Shown here piece by piece: positions 35,468-45,051 of a DNA stretch of 64,000 nt (position 1 is its first letter; each line of letters starts with the position of its first letter). The stretch comes from an uncultured Eggerthellaceae bacterium (GTDB lineage Bacteria; Actinomycetota; Coriobacteriia; Coriobacteriales; Eggerthellaceae), in assembly GCA_905234785.1 (NCBI GenBank), contig CAJOIP010000004.1:1-64000 (forward strand), read 5' to 3'. The notes under the pieces were generated by a model. It made no database searches, had not been told where the DNA came from, and saw nothing but the letters and a program-made list of their open reading frames with translations. The position numbers and the translations under genes are program-made.

Positions 35468-36832
35468 CTATGCGAGCGTGCCGCGAAGGTACCAGGTTTT
35501 CGCCTCGTCGACGCGGACGTTGGCAATCGAGCCTGTCAGGGATTCGGCGCTCACGCCGTCAGGCAGGGGCACGTTCACCGTGATGTTCTCGGGGCTGCGA
35601 CCCGTGACGATGCGCGCGTCTTTCTTCGAGGCGCCCTCGAAAAGCACGGGAACGGTTTTCCCCGCCTGCGCTTGGTTGAAATCGTATGCGCCCTTCTCAA
35701 CCGCCACGCGCAGCCTGTCGAATCGGTCTTGTATGACCTCGCGGGGCGTATCGTCTGAAAGCTTCGCGGCGGGCGTGCCCTCCCGTTTAGAGTAAATGAA
35801 CGTGAAGACCTGCGAATACCCGATGTCCTCGACGAGCTTGTACGTTGCCTGGAAGTCCTCTTCCGTCTCGCCTGGGAAGCCGACGATGATATCCGTGGAC
35901 ATCGAGATGCCCGGACAAGCATCGCGGAGCTTCGCGACTAGTTTCCGATAATGCTCGACGGTATAGGAGCGGTGCATCGCCTTCAAAATGCCGTTAGACC
36001 CATGCTGCGCGGGCAAGTGCAAGGCGGGCATGAGGTTCTCAACGTTCCCGAATTTTGAAATGACCTCGTCTGTGAGGTCTTTGGGGTGGCTTGTGGCGAA
36101 CCTCAACCGCTCGATTCCCGTATCTGCCACAGCCTGAAGGATGTCGGCGAAACGGGGGCTCCCGTACAAGTCGCGGCCATAGGAATTCACGTTTTGCCCG
36201 AGGAGCGTGATCTCCTTGACTCCCGAGGCCACGTACCCTTCTGCTTCGCGGACGATGTCCTCGAACGGGCGCGATTTCTCCCGTCCCCGGACATACGGCA
36301 CGATGCAGTACGTGCAGAAGTTGTTGCACCCGATCGTGATGGGAAGCCATGCGGCCCAGGAATGCTCGCGCGTCGTGGGAAGCTCGGTTGGGAACGCTTC
36401 AGATTCCTCGACGGTTTCCGACGTGCGCGATCCTCCGTCGAGCACGGATTCGAGCAAGCTTGGGAGCGATGCGAGGTTGTTGGTTCCGAACACGACGTCG
36501 ACATGAGGGAGCTCGTCGAGGAGCTTTCCCCCATCGCGCTGGCCGATGCATCCGCCGATGGCGACCATGCGCTTGCTCAAGGGGCTCGCATCGCGGAGCG
36601 GAACGTTCTTCATGCTCGAAACCTGGCCCATGAGGCGCACGTCCGCCGCCTCGCGCACGCAGCATGTCATGAACACGACGATGTCCGCTTCTTCGACGGT
36701 GTCGACGCAAAGCGCCCCCAGCGCTTCGAGCATGCCGGTGACGCGTTCGGAATCGTGCTTGTTCATCTGGCAGCCAAACGTCTGCACGTGGAACGTGAGG
36801 TCCCAAAAAGCGCCCGATGACAGGTTAGACAT
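35468..36832 (-). CDS. miaB: tRNA-i6A37 methylthiotransferase MiaB
   Basis: The 454-residue radical SAM enzyme adds the methylthio group to i6A37. The N-terminal UPF0004 domain has three cysteines (FGCQMNKHDSERV, MTCCVREAAD, GGCIGQ) for the auxiliary cluster. The radical SAM motif is CNNFCTYCIVPYVRGREKSR, and a TRAM domain closes the protein (GKTVPVLFEGASKKD...). It follows the SpoVS gene by 8 bp and precedes miaA. Confidence 0.95.
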   Translation of the reverse strand: MSNLSSGAFWDLTFHVQTFGCQMNKHDSERVTGMLEALGALCVDTVEEADIVVFMTCCVREAADVRLMGQVSSMKNVPLRDASPLSKRMVAIGGCIGQRDGGKLLDELPHVDVVFGTNNLASLPSLLESVLDGGSRTSETVEESEAFPTELPTTREHSWAAWLPITIGCNNFCTYCIVPYVRGREKSRPFEDIVREAEGYVASGVKEITLLGQNVNSYGRDLYGSPRFADILQAVADTGIERLRFATSHPKDLTDEVISKFGNVENLMPALHLPAQHGSNGILKAMHRSYTVEHYRKLVAKLRDACPGISMSTDIIVGFPGETEEDFQATYKLVEDIGYSQVFTFIYSKREGTPAAKLSDDTPREVIQDRFDRLRVAVEKGAYDFNQAQAGKTVPVLFEGASKKDARIVTGRSPENITVNVPLPDGVSAESLTGSIANVRVDEAKTWYLRGTLA

Positions 36833-36840
36833 TGACGGCC

Positions 36841-37185
36841 TTAATCGAGCAGCGTCGTGTTGAAGCCGTCGACGTCGTAGTCGGCGGCACCGCGGAGGTA
36901 TTGCGCCTTGATGGCGAAATGGATCGCCGTGCGGTATTCGCCATCGATGATGATGTCTGCAAACGATGGAATGCAGGCGATTTCTATGCCTACAGGGGAC
37001 AGGAAGCCGCGCGAGATCGCAATGGCCTTGATGGCCTGATTAACGGCACCTGCGCCGACGGCCTGCATTTCCACTGGCACGCCGTCCTTCACCATGCCCG
37101 CAATGGCACCAGCAACGGAAGCCGGAGATGATTTCGAGGAGACCTTCAGGCAGTTGACGCCAGAGTGCTGTTCGCTAGTCTGCAT
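36841..37185 (-). CDS. spoVS: SpoVS-family (Alba-like) protein
   Basis: The 114-residue protein has the SpoVS core LKVSSKSSPASVAGAIAGMVKDG and AVGAGAVNQAIKAIAISRGFLSP. It is longer than B. subtilis SpoVS (86 residues), with a short extra N-terminus and the tail YLRGAADYDVDGFNTTLLD. SpoVS proteins have an Alba-like nucleic-acid-binding fold and occur in many non-sporulating bacteria. It probably heads a spoVS-miaB-miaA-dapF unit, as it is 8 bp from miaB. AAAAGGA precedes the ATG. Confidence 0.88.
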   Translation of the reverse strand: MQTSEQHSGVNCLKVSSKSSPASVAGAIAGMVKDGVPVEMQAVGAGAVNQAIKAIAISRGFLSPVGIEIACIPSFADIIIDGEYRTAIHFAIKAQYLRGAADYDVDGFNTTLLD

Positions 37186-37337
37186 ACCATTCCTTTTGCG
37201 TGTTAGCGTTTCGAGAGCGAAAATGGTTCGTTCGATATGCTATTACGTTTACGATTCGTTTATTCTAGCCGCAACGAGCCAGCATTTCAACGGGCAGATA
37301 TTCCGCCCAAAGCAGGTCAGAGCGGCATATTTTGGGT

Positions 37338-38420
37338 TCACGGACGCTTGACGATGGGAATCGATATGAGGATGCGGTGCTTCGAGCTTCTGATGGACGG
37401 CTCGACGCCCTCTTCCAGGTAGTATCGTTGCGCGATATCCGAGAAGGCTTCTGAAACGGTTGCGGCAAGATGCGCAGCGTCTTCTTTCGCCAGCTTGAAC
37501 GAGCGCGCGTCTTCCATGCGCGGCGCCTTGCCGTTTCGCCTGGGCTGGTTTTGCCCGTGTCGGACGATCGACACCCGTTCCAGGATCGGCTCGAGCCCGT
37601 CTAGTTCCCCGTCGATGATCCTACGGGCGCTCCTCGGCGAAACGTCGAGCCCCATGGCCGATGCCACCTCGGAGAAGGACTCGGGATCTGCCGTGGCGGC
37701 GAGCCGTTTCACCAGCGGAAGTTGGAACGCGTCTTTGCAGAACGCCCTGTCGATGGCCGAGAGCGCGGATAGCCCGTACGCGTAAAGGGATGCTGCGATT
37801 TCCACGGGTGAGCCGATGTACACCGCGCACGAATCGCGCGATTCTATGGCGAATTCGCATGTCGTCCTCAGGATGTTCTTCGGCCCGCGGACGTTCACGC
37901 TTCCCGATTCCGCCAATTCGAATGTCGGGAAGCTCGATTGGTCCTTCCGCTCCGGAAGGTCTTTCACGTTCGTCTCCACGCGTATGGAGCACCCCAGCGA
38001 AGGGGCCGAATCGGCAACACGAGCGTCTTGCGCGTTGACGCGAATGGAATAGAGCGCCATGCCGCGCCCGTGCATGCCCCAAGCGTCCATATGGCTCGTG
38101 TCGAGCTTCGAGGTGACGCGGGGCTCGAACACATGGTCATGCATGTCTTTGGGAATGCCGTCTCCGTTGTCGACGACGACCAGCTGGCGCTTGTCTCCTT
38201 CCCTCGACATGGCGACGTAGATGCGGCTTGCGTGGGCATCGCGCGAGTTTCGAAGGAGCTCGAGCACGATGCTCTCGGAGTTTCGGATGTCCTGGGCCGC
38301 TTGCCTTCGTTCGGCTTCAGACGTCCTGAGACGAACGAAGCCACCACCGAAGTCGTGTTCGACTCGGAGGTGGCTTTCGCCGTTGACAGATGCCACAAAG
38401 CCCGTGAGCGTCTGATCCAT
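37338..38420 (-). CDS. GHKL (HSP90/MutL-type) ATPase of unknown function next to RNase Y
   Basis: The 360-residue protein has a clear Bergerat ATP site: N-box ELLRNSRDAHA (54-64), G1 VDNGDGIP (83-90) and G2 GMHGRGMALYSI (115-126). No histidine-kinase dimerisation domain, sensor domain or membrane helix is present, and the MutL and GyrB second domains are not recognisable. The remaining 230 residues give no family I know; a basic stretch near RHGQNQPRRNGKAPR might touch nucleic acid. It starts 4 bp after rny, so the two are almost certainly co-transcribed. The role is unknown. Confidence 0.75.
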   Translation of the reverse strand: MDQTLTGFVASVNGESHLRVEHDFGGGFVRLRTSEAERRQAAQDIRNSESIVLELLRNSRDAHASRIYVAMSREGDKRQLVVVDNGDGIPKDMHDHVFEPRVTSKLDTSHMDAWGMHGRGMALYSIRVNAQDARVADSAPSLGCSIRVETNVKDLPERKDQSSFPTFELAESGSVNVRGPKNILRTTCEFAIESRDSCAVYIGSPVEIAASLYAYGLSALSAIDRAFCKDAFQLPLVKRLAATADPESFSEVASAMGLDVSPRSARRIIDGELDGLEPILERVSIVRHGQNQPRRNGKAPRMEDARSFKLAKEDAAHLAATVSEAFSDIAQRYYLEEGVEPSIRSSKHRILISIPIVKRP

Positions 38421-38424
38421 GGGC

Positions 38425-39960
38425 TTACTTCGCAATGCCGATGGCGCGGCTTTCCCTGATGACGACGACCTTCACTTGGCCGGGGTACTGAAGCTCGTTT
38501 TCAATGCGGCGCGCGATGTCGTGCGCCAACACGACCGTTCGCGCTTCGTCGACCTTCTCGGGTTCGACCATGACGCGTACCTCGCGGCCAGCCTGGATGG
38601 CGTAGGTGCGCTCGACACCCTCGTAGGACATGGCGATTTCCTCGAGCTTCTCGAGGCGCTTGATGTAGGCGTCCAGCGTTTCCTTGCGCGCGCCGGGACG
38701 CGCTGCGGAAACGGCATCGGCGGCCTGCACGAGCACGTCGAGGACACTGTTGGGCTCGACGTCGTTATGGTGCGCCTCGATGGCGTGGACGATGGCGTCG
38801 TTCTCGCCGAAGCGACGGGCAAGGTCGGCGCCGATGACGGCATGGTTGCCTTCGACCTCGCGGTCGATGGCCTTGCCGATGTCGTGGAGCAATCCGGCGC
38901 GTTTCGCGGGAACCGGGTCGAGGCCGAGCTCGCTTGCCATGACGCCGCAGAGGTAGGCGACCTCGAGCGAGTGGTTCAGGACGTTTTGCCCGTACGATGT
39001 GCGGTAACGCAAACGTCCGAGCGTTTTGACGAGTTCGGGGTCCATGTCGTGGATACCCGTGTCGAATGCCGCCTGCTCGCCAGCTTCGAGCACGCGTTGG
39101 TTCACGAGCTTCTCCGCTTTGGCGAACATCTCTTCGATGCGCGCAGGATGGATTCGGCCGTCGGAGATGAGGTTCTCCATCGTCACACGGCCGATTTCGC
39201 GACGCACGGGGTCGAAGCAGGAGATGGTGACGCATTCGGGCGTGTCGTCGATGATGAGGTTCGTTCCGGTGATCTGCTCGAACGAGCGGATGTTCCTGCC
39301 CTCGCGCCCGATGATGCGGCCTTTCAGGTCGTCCGAGGGAATCTGGATAGTGGAAACAGTGTTCTCGACCGTGAATTCGGATGCGATGCGCTGCATCGCC
39401 TGGCTGAGAATCGAACGGGCCGTCTTGTCGGCTTCGGCCTTCGTGCGAGCCTCCGAATCGCGGATGATAGCCGCGCTCTCGTGTGCGACGTCGTCCTTCA
39501 GGTTGTTCAGGAGCTCTTCCTTGGCTTCCTCGGGAGACATGCCGGCCACGCTCTCGAGCCTGCGGTTGATTTCATCTTCGGCATCGTCGAGTTCGCGCTG
39601 GCGCTTCTCGACTTGCCCCTGCAGTGACGAGATCTGATGCTCGCGTTTGTCGAGGGAGTCGGTGCGACGATCGAGCGATTCCTCGCGCTGCTGGACACGA
39701 TGCTCCGCTTCGCGGACTTCGCGCTGGCGCTCCTTGCGTTCAGATTCGATTTCGGCGCGCATCTTGTACGCCTCGTCCTTGGCTCCGACCTCCGCTTCGC
39801 GCTTGATGGTTTCAGCTTGACGGCGTGCGTCAGCAAGGATGGATTCTGCTTCCTCGGTCTTCTTCTTTGCAGATGCGTTAGCAAGGTAACGTGCGATCAC
39901 GAAGCCAAGGAGAACGCCGATGATGATTGCTACGATTCCGACGATTACGCTGGTGATCAT
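38425..39960 (-). CDS. rny: Ribonuclease Y
   Basis: The 511-residue endoribonuclease starts mRNA decay. It has an N-terminal membrane helix (SVIVGIVAIIIGVLLGFVIARYL), a long coiled coil, a KH domain (GRIIGREGRNIRSFEQITG) and an HD domain (NVLNHSLEVAYLCG, GLLHDIGKAID, EAHHND). AAAGGAG precedes the ATG at 39960. With RNase J and PNPase in the same window, it completes a Gram-positive mRNA-decay set. Confidence 0.95.
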   Translation of the reverse strand: MITSVIVGIVAIIIGVLLGFVIARYLANASAKKKTEEAESILADARRQAETIKREAEVGAKDEAYKMRAEIESERKERQREVREAEHRVQQREESLDRRTDSLDKREHQISSLQGQVEKRQRELDDAEDEINRRLESVAGMSPEEAKEELLNNLKDDVAHESAAIIRDSEARTKAEADKTARSILSQAMQRIASEFTVENTVSTIQIPSDDLKGRIIGREGRNIRSFEQITGTNLIIDDTPECVTISCFDPVRREIGRVTMENLISDGRIHPARIEEMFAKAEKLVNQRVLEAGEQAAFDTGIHDMDPELVKTLGRLRYRTSYGQNVLNHSLEVAYLCGVMASELGLDPVPAKRAGLLHDIGKAIDREVEGNHAVIGADLARRFGENDAIVHAIEAHHNDVEPNSVLDVLVQAADAVSAARPGARKETLDAYIKRLEKLEEIAMSYEGVERTYAIQAGREVRVMVEPEKVDEARTVVLAHDIARRIENELQYPGQVKVVVIRESRAIGIAK

Positions 39961-40076
39961 CGCTGCTCCTTTCTTAGTGCGTACAGATAATGCCCGACGC
40001 ACACATGCGCGGGGCATGAGAACAGGATCTCGTTTCGGTGTCGATATTCAACTGGTTATATAAACACCCTAGCGGG

Positions 40077-40094
40077 TTCGTATTCTCATACGAA
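40077..40094. terminator. Short palindrome between recX and rny
   Basis: TTCGTAT (40077-40083) and ATACGAA (40088-40094) form a perfect 7-bp stem with a TCTC loop, about 95 bp beyond the recX stop. It may end the recA-recX transcript or regulate rny. The 39961-40186 gap holds nothing else I can identify. Confidence 0.4.
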
Positions 40095-40186
40095 GTCAAT
40101 AATAAGCGCAGATAGGATGCAAGAACATGAAATGGCGCCTATCGACATAAAAAGTGCGGGAACGTAAGCGGCGCGTAACGCGCTGG

Positions 40187-40765
40187 CTATACGCGAGTTC
40201 CCTCTTCCCAGATCCTGGCTGCTGACGAAGCGACTGCGCTCGGGTAGCCTCTTTGAACGAGCTTCCGATAGGCGCCTTCGCGCTTGTTTTTCGAGCGGGG
40301 CGGCTTGCTGCCGAGAATGCCGAGCGCACGCGAAAGCTCGTCGTCGAACTCGAGGGGGAACTCATCAGGCCAACCGGGAACCTCGTAGGGGTCGATTCCG
40401 TTATCGGAAAGCTCGCGGGCTATGAGCACGCTTCCTTTCCCCTGGGAGATGCGGCTGCGCACAAGCACTTCGCCAAAGCGGACATCGTCGATGAACCCGC
40501 ATTCCTTGGCGCGAATGACGGCCTCTTCGATTTCCCCTTCCGTGAATTCGTCGCGTGAAAGACGCTCTCGGATTGCCTTCTCGGAACGGTCGCTGACGTT
40601 CACGAGCGCGATGATCTTCTTGAAGGCGTCGCGTTCCTTCATGTCCTCAGAAGCGGGACGATCGGGACGCGACGCTTTCTTTCTTGCGCTTCCCAGGTTG
40701 CCATCGTCGCATTCGAGCGAGCGAATGTCGGCTTTGAGTTGCGCTATGAGATCGCTTCTTGCCAT
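40187..40765 (-). CDS. recX: RecA regulator RecX
   Basis: The 192-residue protein shows three-helix repeats of the RecX family: FKKIIALVNVSDRSEKAIRERLSRDEFTEGEIEEAVIRAKECGFIDD followed by FGEVLVRSRISQGKGSVLIARELSDNGI. RecX limits RecA filament growth. It begins 8 bp after recA, the classic order, and should share its SOS promoter. Confidence 0.88.
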   Translation of the reverse strand: MARSDLIAQLKADIRSLECDDGNLGSARKKASRPDRPASEDMKERDAFKKIIALVNVSDRSEKAIRERLSRDEFTEGEIEEAVIRAKECGFIDDVRFGEVLVRSRISQGKGSVLIARELSDNGIDPYEVPGWPDEFPLEFDDELSRALGILGSKPPRSKNKREGAYRKLVQRGYPSAVASSAARIWEEGTRV

Positions 40766-40773
40766 TGAGGGCG

Positions 40774-41832
40774 TTAGCGCTTCTTCGTGGGCTTTTCCGC
40801 GGGCGTGATGGCGTCGGCTTCTTCGGCGGAGCGGGAGATGATGGGGATATCGAAGTGCTCGCGCACTTTCGTTTCGAGCTCGCGAAGCAGGTCGGGGTTG
40901 TCGTGAAGCGTCTGCTTGGCGGCTTCGCGGCCCTGACCGAGGCGTTCTTCCCCGTAGGTGTACCAGGCGCCGCTCTTCTTGGCAACGCCCGCTTCGACGG
41001 CCATGTCGATGACGCAGCCTTCTTTCGAAATGCCCTGACCGTACATGAGGTCGAATTCAGCCTGCCTGAACGGAGGCGCGACCTTGTTCTTGACGACCTT
41101 GGCGCGAACGCGGTTGCCCACCACTTCCCCGTTGAGCTTGATGGAGTCGATTCGGCGAATGTCGATGCGCACGCTGGAGAAGAACTTCAGCGCACGGCCG
41201 CCCGTGGTGGTTTCGGGATTGCCGAACATGATGCCGATCTTCTCGCGGAGCTGGTTGATGAAGATGCAGGTCGTGTTCGATTTCGAAAGAGAGCCAGCGA
41301 GCTTGCGCAGGGCTTGCGACATGAGGCGCGCCTGGAGGCCGACCGTCGTATCGCCGATTTCGCCTTCGATTTCAGCGCGCGGGACGAGCGCCGCCACCGA
41401 GTCGATGACAATGCAATCGATTGCGCCGGATCGCACGAGCATGTCGCAGATTTCAAGCGCTTGCTCGCCGGTGTCGGGCTGCGAGATGAGCACTTCGTCG
41501 ATGTCGACGCCGAGGCGGGCCGCGTAAACGGGATCGAGCGCGTGTTCCGCGTCGATGAACGCGACGATTCCGCCGAGCGCCTGCGCTTCGGCGAGGATCT
41601 GCAGGGCAAGCGTGGTCTTGCCGCTGGATTCGGGACCGTACACTTCGATGATGCGACCACGCGGCACGCCGCCGATGCCGAGCGCGGCGTCGAGCGGGAG
41701 GGCTCCGGTGGGGATGGCGTCTACCTTCAAGTCGACGCCGGCGTCACCGAATTTCATGATGGAGCCCTTGCCGAACTTTCCTTCGATCTGGTCTGTCGTG
41801 AGCTTGAGCGATTTCAGTTTTTCTTCGTTCAT
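40774..41832 (-). CDS. recA: Recombinase RecA
   Basis: The 352-residue recombinase has Walker [10 protein letters not shown], the [10 protein letters not shown] block, [20 protein letters not shown] and the L2-region [25 protein letters not shown]. It promotes strand exchange and LexA cleavage. Its promoter carries a LexA box inside the -35/-10 spacer. Confidence 0.97.
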   Translation of the reverse strand: MNEEKLKSLKLTTDQIEGKFGKGSIMKFGDAGVDLKVDAIPTGALPLDAALGIGGVPRGRIIEVYGPESSGKTTLALQILAEAQALGGIVAFIDAEHALDPVYAARLGVDIDEVLISQPDTGEQALEICDMLVRSGAIDCIVIDSVAALVPRAEIEGEIGDTTVGLQARLMSQALRKLAGSLSKSNTTCIFINQLREKIGIMFGNPETTTGGRALKFFSSVRIDIRRIDSIKLNGEVVGNRVRAKVVKNKVAPPFRQAEFDLMYGQGISKEGCVIDMAVEAGVAKKSGAWYTYGEERLGQGREAAKQTLHDNPDLLRELETKVREHFDIPIISRSAEEADAITPAEKPTKKR

Positions 41833-41864
41833 GTTGCCTTCTCTCGTATGGTTACGACGAACTC

Positions 41865-41892
41865 ATTATACCGAACAGATGTTTGTGGTCAA
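41865..41892 (-). promoter_or_regulatory. recA promoter with LexA box in the spacer
   Basis: On the minus strand TTGACC (41887-41892), a 16-bp spacer and TATAAT (41865-41870) form a near-consensus promoter. CGAACAGATGTTTG, a Gram-positive LexA box with one weak half (41872-41885), fills the spacer, so bound LexA would block RNA polymerase directly. Confidence 0.8.
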
Positions 41893-42051
41893 GAGTTCAA
41901 TTCAACAATGGGGACATGCTACCAATGCGATGTCGCGGCTTATGCGACAAAATGGGCACAGCATCATCCGAAGAGTTCAGCGTCAACGCCCGTGCGCGCT
42001 AATGATTTCCGGCACACTTGTCACGATATTCACTCGCAAAGGGGCATGCAC

Positions 42052-43191
42052 CTAGCCGATTTCCGACAGAAACGCCTCAAGCGCCGCATCGACGGTGCTT
42101 TTGCGCACGTCGTCCCTATCGCCCTCGAAATGGAACAGGCGCGCTTTCGTGGAATCCTGAGTCGAAACGCCCATCCACACCGTGCCCACGGGCTTCCCGG
42201 GCTCTTCCCCGCCGGGGCCTGCAATGCCCGTCACCGACACGGCGATGTCGGCGCCGATGAGCCTTCGCGCGCCATCCGCCATCTCGAGCGCGCATTCTTC
42301 GCTCACCACGCCAAAGCTTTCAAGCGTTTCGGGCGCAACGGACAGGACGCCTTGCTTGACGGCCTCCGCATAGCTCATGACGCCGCCCAAGAACACGTCT
42401 GACGAGCCGGGCACCTCTGTAATGGACGCGCCGATCAGACCGCCTGTGAGGCTCTCGGCGGTCGCCAGCGTCACATGCCGTTCCCGGGCGGTTTCGACCA
42501 GTTTAAGGGCAAGCGACCGCTCCTCATCCGGGATGGCTGCGACGTTCGCGCCGTTTCCGAGGCCGATGATGTCGCGCGCCTTCACGAGGTAGTCGATCAT
42601 CGAGGCGATCGTCAGAATGACCGCTATCAGCATGACGACCCAGCTGAACACCCACAACGTGTCGCTGAACGCCTCTCCGATGTCGCCGACCATATGAGAT
42701 CCCTTGATGGTGAACAGCACGATCGCGATCATCTGGAATACGGTCTTGAATTTCCCGATCATGCTCGCGGCGATGACGACGCCCTTGCTCGCAGCCATCA
42801 TGCGCACGCCCGATACGATGAATTCCCGGGCGAGGATGATGAGCACGACCCATGTCGGCAAAGACCCGAGTTCGACGAGCGCGATGAGGGCGGCGGCCAC
42901 GAGGATCTTGTCGGCGAGAGGGTCCATGAACTTCCCGAAATCGGTCACCTCGTTGCGGGAACGCGCAAGGTACCCGTCAAGCCAGTCAGTGCACGATATG
43001 AGCACGAAGATGCCGGCGGCGATGATCGACTTCCAGTCGTTGCTGAATGCCGCGTTCATGCCGAACCATTCGGGCCAAGGGGCCAGCAGGGCCGCCACGA
43101 ACACGGGTACGAGCAAAATGCGCACGATCGTTATGACGTTCGACGGCGTCCAGATCGTCTGATTCCCGTTGTCCCCGTTTGCAGCGCTCAT
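42052..43191 (-). CDS. pgsA: Fusion of phosphatidylglycerophosphate synthase PgsA with CinA C-terminal (PncC) domain
   Basis: Residues 1-205 are a CDP-alcohol phosphatidyltransferase with the full motif from Asp69 to Asp93 (DWLDGYLAR ... GKFMDPLAD) and several membrane helices. It makes phosphatidylglycerol phosphate. Residues from about 224 to 379 are the CinA C-terminal NMN deamidase domain (ATAESLTGGLIGA, VSYAEAVK-like and TGIAGPGG). Usually pgsA and cinA are separate neighbours; here a single frame of 379 codons joins them with no internal stop. The ATG at 43191 overlaps the rimO stop as ATGA. The two activities may simply be co-translated on a membrane anchor. Confidence 0.9.
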   Translation of the reverse strand: MSAANGDNGNQTIWTPSNVITIVRILLVPVFVAALLAPWPEWFGMNAAFSNDWKSIIAAGIFVLISCTDWLDGYLARSRNEVTDFGKFMDPLADKILVAAALIALVELGSLPTWVVLIILAREFIVSGVRMMAASKGVVIAASMIGKFKTVFQMIAIVLFTIKGSHMVGDIGEAFSDTLWVFSWVVMLIAVILTIASMIDYLVKARDIIGLGNGANVAAIPDEERSLALKLVETARERHVTLATAESLTGGLIGASITEVPGSSDVFLGGVMSYAEAVKQGVLSVAPETLESFGVVSEECALEMADGARRLIGADIAVSVTGIAGPGGEEPGKPVGTVWMGVSTQDSTKARLFHFEGDRDDVRKSTVDAALEAFLSEIG

Positions 43192-44507
43192 GAGAGCACC
43201 GTTCCTTCCAGCTCGTACATGAGCGAGTCCTCCAAGCGGACGCGCACGACATCGCCGGGCTTCCCGCCGTCGACATACGTCACGCCGTCGACATCGGGAG
43301 CTTGGCACATGGCACGGCCGAAGAGCTGCCCGTCTTCCTCGACGCCGCACACGAGCACGTCGACTTCTTGGCCTATGCGCGCAGCCATGCGCGGTGCGCA
43401 TACCGCATCGGCAAGGTCCCTTATCTCCTGCGCTCGGGCCAGCTTCTCGTCTTCGTCGACCTGGCCTTCGAGGCCATATGCGCGCGTGCCCTCTTCCCGA
43501 GAATACGGGAACACGCCGATGTAATCAAGGTCGGCCTGTTCGACGAAGTCTTTCAGCTGCTCGAATTCCTCGTCCGTTTCCCCGGGGTAGCCGGCGATGA
43601 GGGTCGTCCTGAGCGTCGCATCCGGAATGGCCTGCCTAATCTTGTCCAGCAATTCCAGATGCGTTTCAGCAGACCCGCGGCGGTTCATCGACTTGAGGAT
43701 GGCCTCGTTGGCATGCTGGAACGGTATGTCGAAATAGTCGCACACGTTGTCATGGGACGCCACTGCCGCTATGAGCTCGTCAGTCACACCTTCGGGTTGT
43801 ATGTACATGATGCGGAACCAGAGCTGCGGATACGCCTCGGCGACATGCGCCACGAGCTCAGCCAACGTCGAAGGCTGCTCGAAATCGGTTCCCCAACGGC
43901 CCGTGTCCTGCGCGATGAGCACGATTTCGCGCGCCCCTTGCGCTGCGACGCGCTCGATCTCGGCCGTGATGTCCTCGAGGCTGAAGGAGTGGTACCGGCC
44001 GCGAATGTGGGGAATCGTGCAGTATGCGCAAAAACGATCGCACCCGTCGGAAATCTTGACGTATGAAGAGACGCGCTCGCTTCCGCCCACGAGCTCGAAC
44101 GCGAAGTCGGAGCCGGGCACGCGCTCTACGCCGAGCAGGCCATCCACGACATCGACGATCGTCGTCTCGTCGGCGCAGGGAACAAACGCACCCGCTTCGG
44201 GCAGCTCTGCCGCGAGGTCGTCTCCGTAACGTGCCGGCATGCATCCGGCCACGACGAGGTGAGCCGCCCCACTCGCAATGGAAGGGTACCCCGCGACGTC
44301 CAGGATGGCCTCGATGCTCTCCTCGGTTGCGGCTTGAATGAACGAGCACGTGTTGACGATCACCACGTCAGCCGATTCGGGATCGTCAACAAGCCCGTAT
44401 CCCGCCCTGAGGAGGCGATCGCCCATGTGGTCGCTATCGACTTCGTTCTTCGCGCACCCCATGGTGACGAAGGACACGGTTCCCATTGCGGACTTGTTCT
44501 TGGGCAT
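43188..44507 (-). CDS. rimO: Ribosomal protein S12 methylthiotransferase RimO
   Basis: The 439-residue radical SAM enzyme has UPF0004 cysteines in MGCAKNEVDSD, NTCSFIQAA and AGCMPARY, the radical SAM motif CDRFCAYCTIPHIRGRYHS and a TRAM domain. The CAKN and IPHIRG forms point to RimO, not MiaB. The start at 44507 is chosen by similarity; the ribosome site is weak, and the ATG at 44486 is an alternative. It overlaps pgsA-cinA by 4 bp. Confidence 0.92.
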   Translation of the reverse strand: MPKNKSAMGTVSFVTMGCAKNEVDSDHMGDRLLRAGYGLVDDPESADVVIVNTCSFIQAATEESIEAILDVAGYPSIASGAAHLVVAGCMPARYGDDLAAELPEAGAFVPCADETTIVDVVDGLLGVERVPGSDFAFELVGGSERVSSYVKISDGCDRFCAYCTIPHIRGRYHSFSLEDITAEIERVAAQGAREIVLIAQDTGRWGTDFEQPSTLAELVAHVAEAYPQLWFRIMYIQPEGVTDELIAAVASHDNVCDYFDIPFQHANEAILKSMNRRGSAETHLELLDKIRQAIPDATLRTTLIAGYPGETDEEFEQLKDFVEQADLDYIGVFPYSREEGTRAYGLEGQVDEDEKLARAQEIRDLADAVCAPRMAARIGQEVDVLVCGVEEDGQLFGRAMCQAPDVDGVTYVDGGKPGDVVRVRLEDSLMYELEGTVLS

Positions 44508-44512
44508 GCGGC

Positions 44513-45010
44513 TTACCGGTAGTTCACGTACTGGAGGGGCTGGCCGTAGTCTTGGCCCTTCAGAAACGCGATGACGTCCTGAAGCGTGTCGCGCGAAGCG
44601 GAGCTCACGCGCAGGTGGTCGCCTTCGATTTGCACTTTCACCTTCAGCTTCAGCGCCTTGATGTCCTTGTTGATGGAACCGGCCGTGTCGCGGTCTATGC
44701 CTTCCACGATCGAAGCCGTCTTGGTGACGGACTGCCCCGCCGAAGCAACCGAATCGCCCCAATGGACGGCGGCAAGGTCGATCTTGCGCTTCACGAGCTT
44801 CGATGAGATGACGTCGATCACCTGGCCGGCGGTGAAATCGCTCGGCGCCTTCACGGTCATCGTCTTCCCCGCCTTGTCGAAGCTGATCTGGGCGCCAGAG
44901 TCCTTCAAGTCGTAACGCTGCGTCAGCTCTTTCTTCGCCTGCTGAAATGCATTGTCGACTTCCTGAAAGTCGATGGTCGACACGATGTCGAAACTCGATT
45001 CCTTAGCCAT
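44513..45010 (-). CDS. yajQ: YajQ-family nucleotide-binding protein
   Basis: The 165-residue protein matches YajQ end to end: SFDIVSTIDFQEVDNAFQQAKKEL, RYDLKDSGAQISFDK, KRKIDLAAVHWG and the RVSSASRDTLQDVIAFLK end. Some family members bind cyclic di-GMP or nucleic acids; the role here is unproven. It is 5 bp upstream of rimO. Confidence 0.92.
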   Translation of the reverse strand: MAKESSFDIVSTIDFQEVDNAFQQAKKELTQRYDLKDSGAQISFDKAGKTMTVKAPSDFTAGQVIDVISSKLVKRKIDLAAVHWGDSVASAGQSVTKTASIVEGIDRDTAGSINKDIKALKLKVKVQIEGDHLRVSSASRDTLQDVIAFLKGQDYGQPLQYVNYR

Positions 45011-45051
45011 ATACGACCCTTTCGGCGTAGTTCGCGTTTACAGATGCAATG

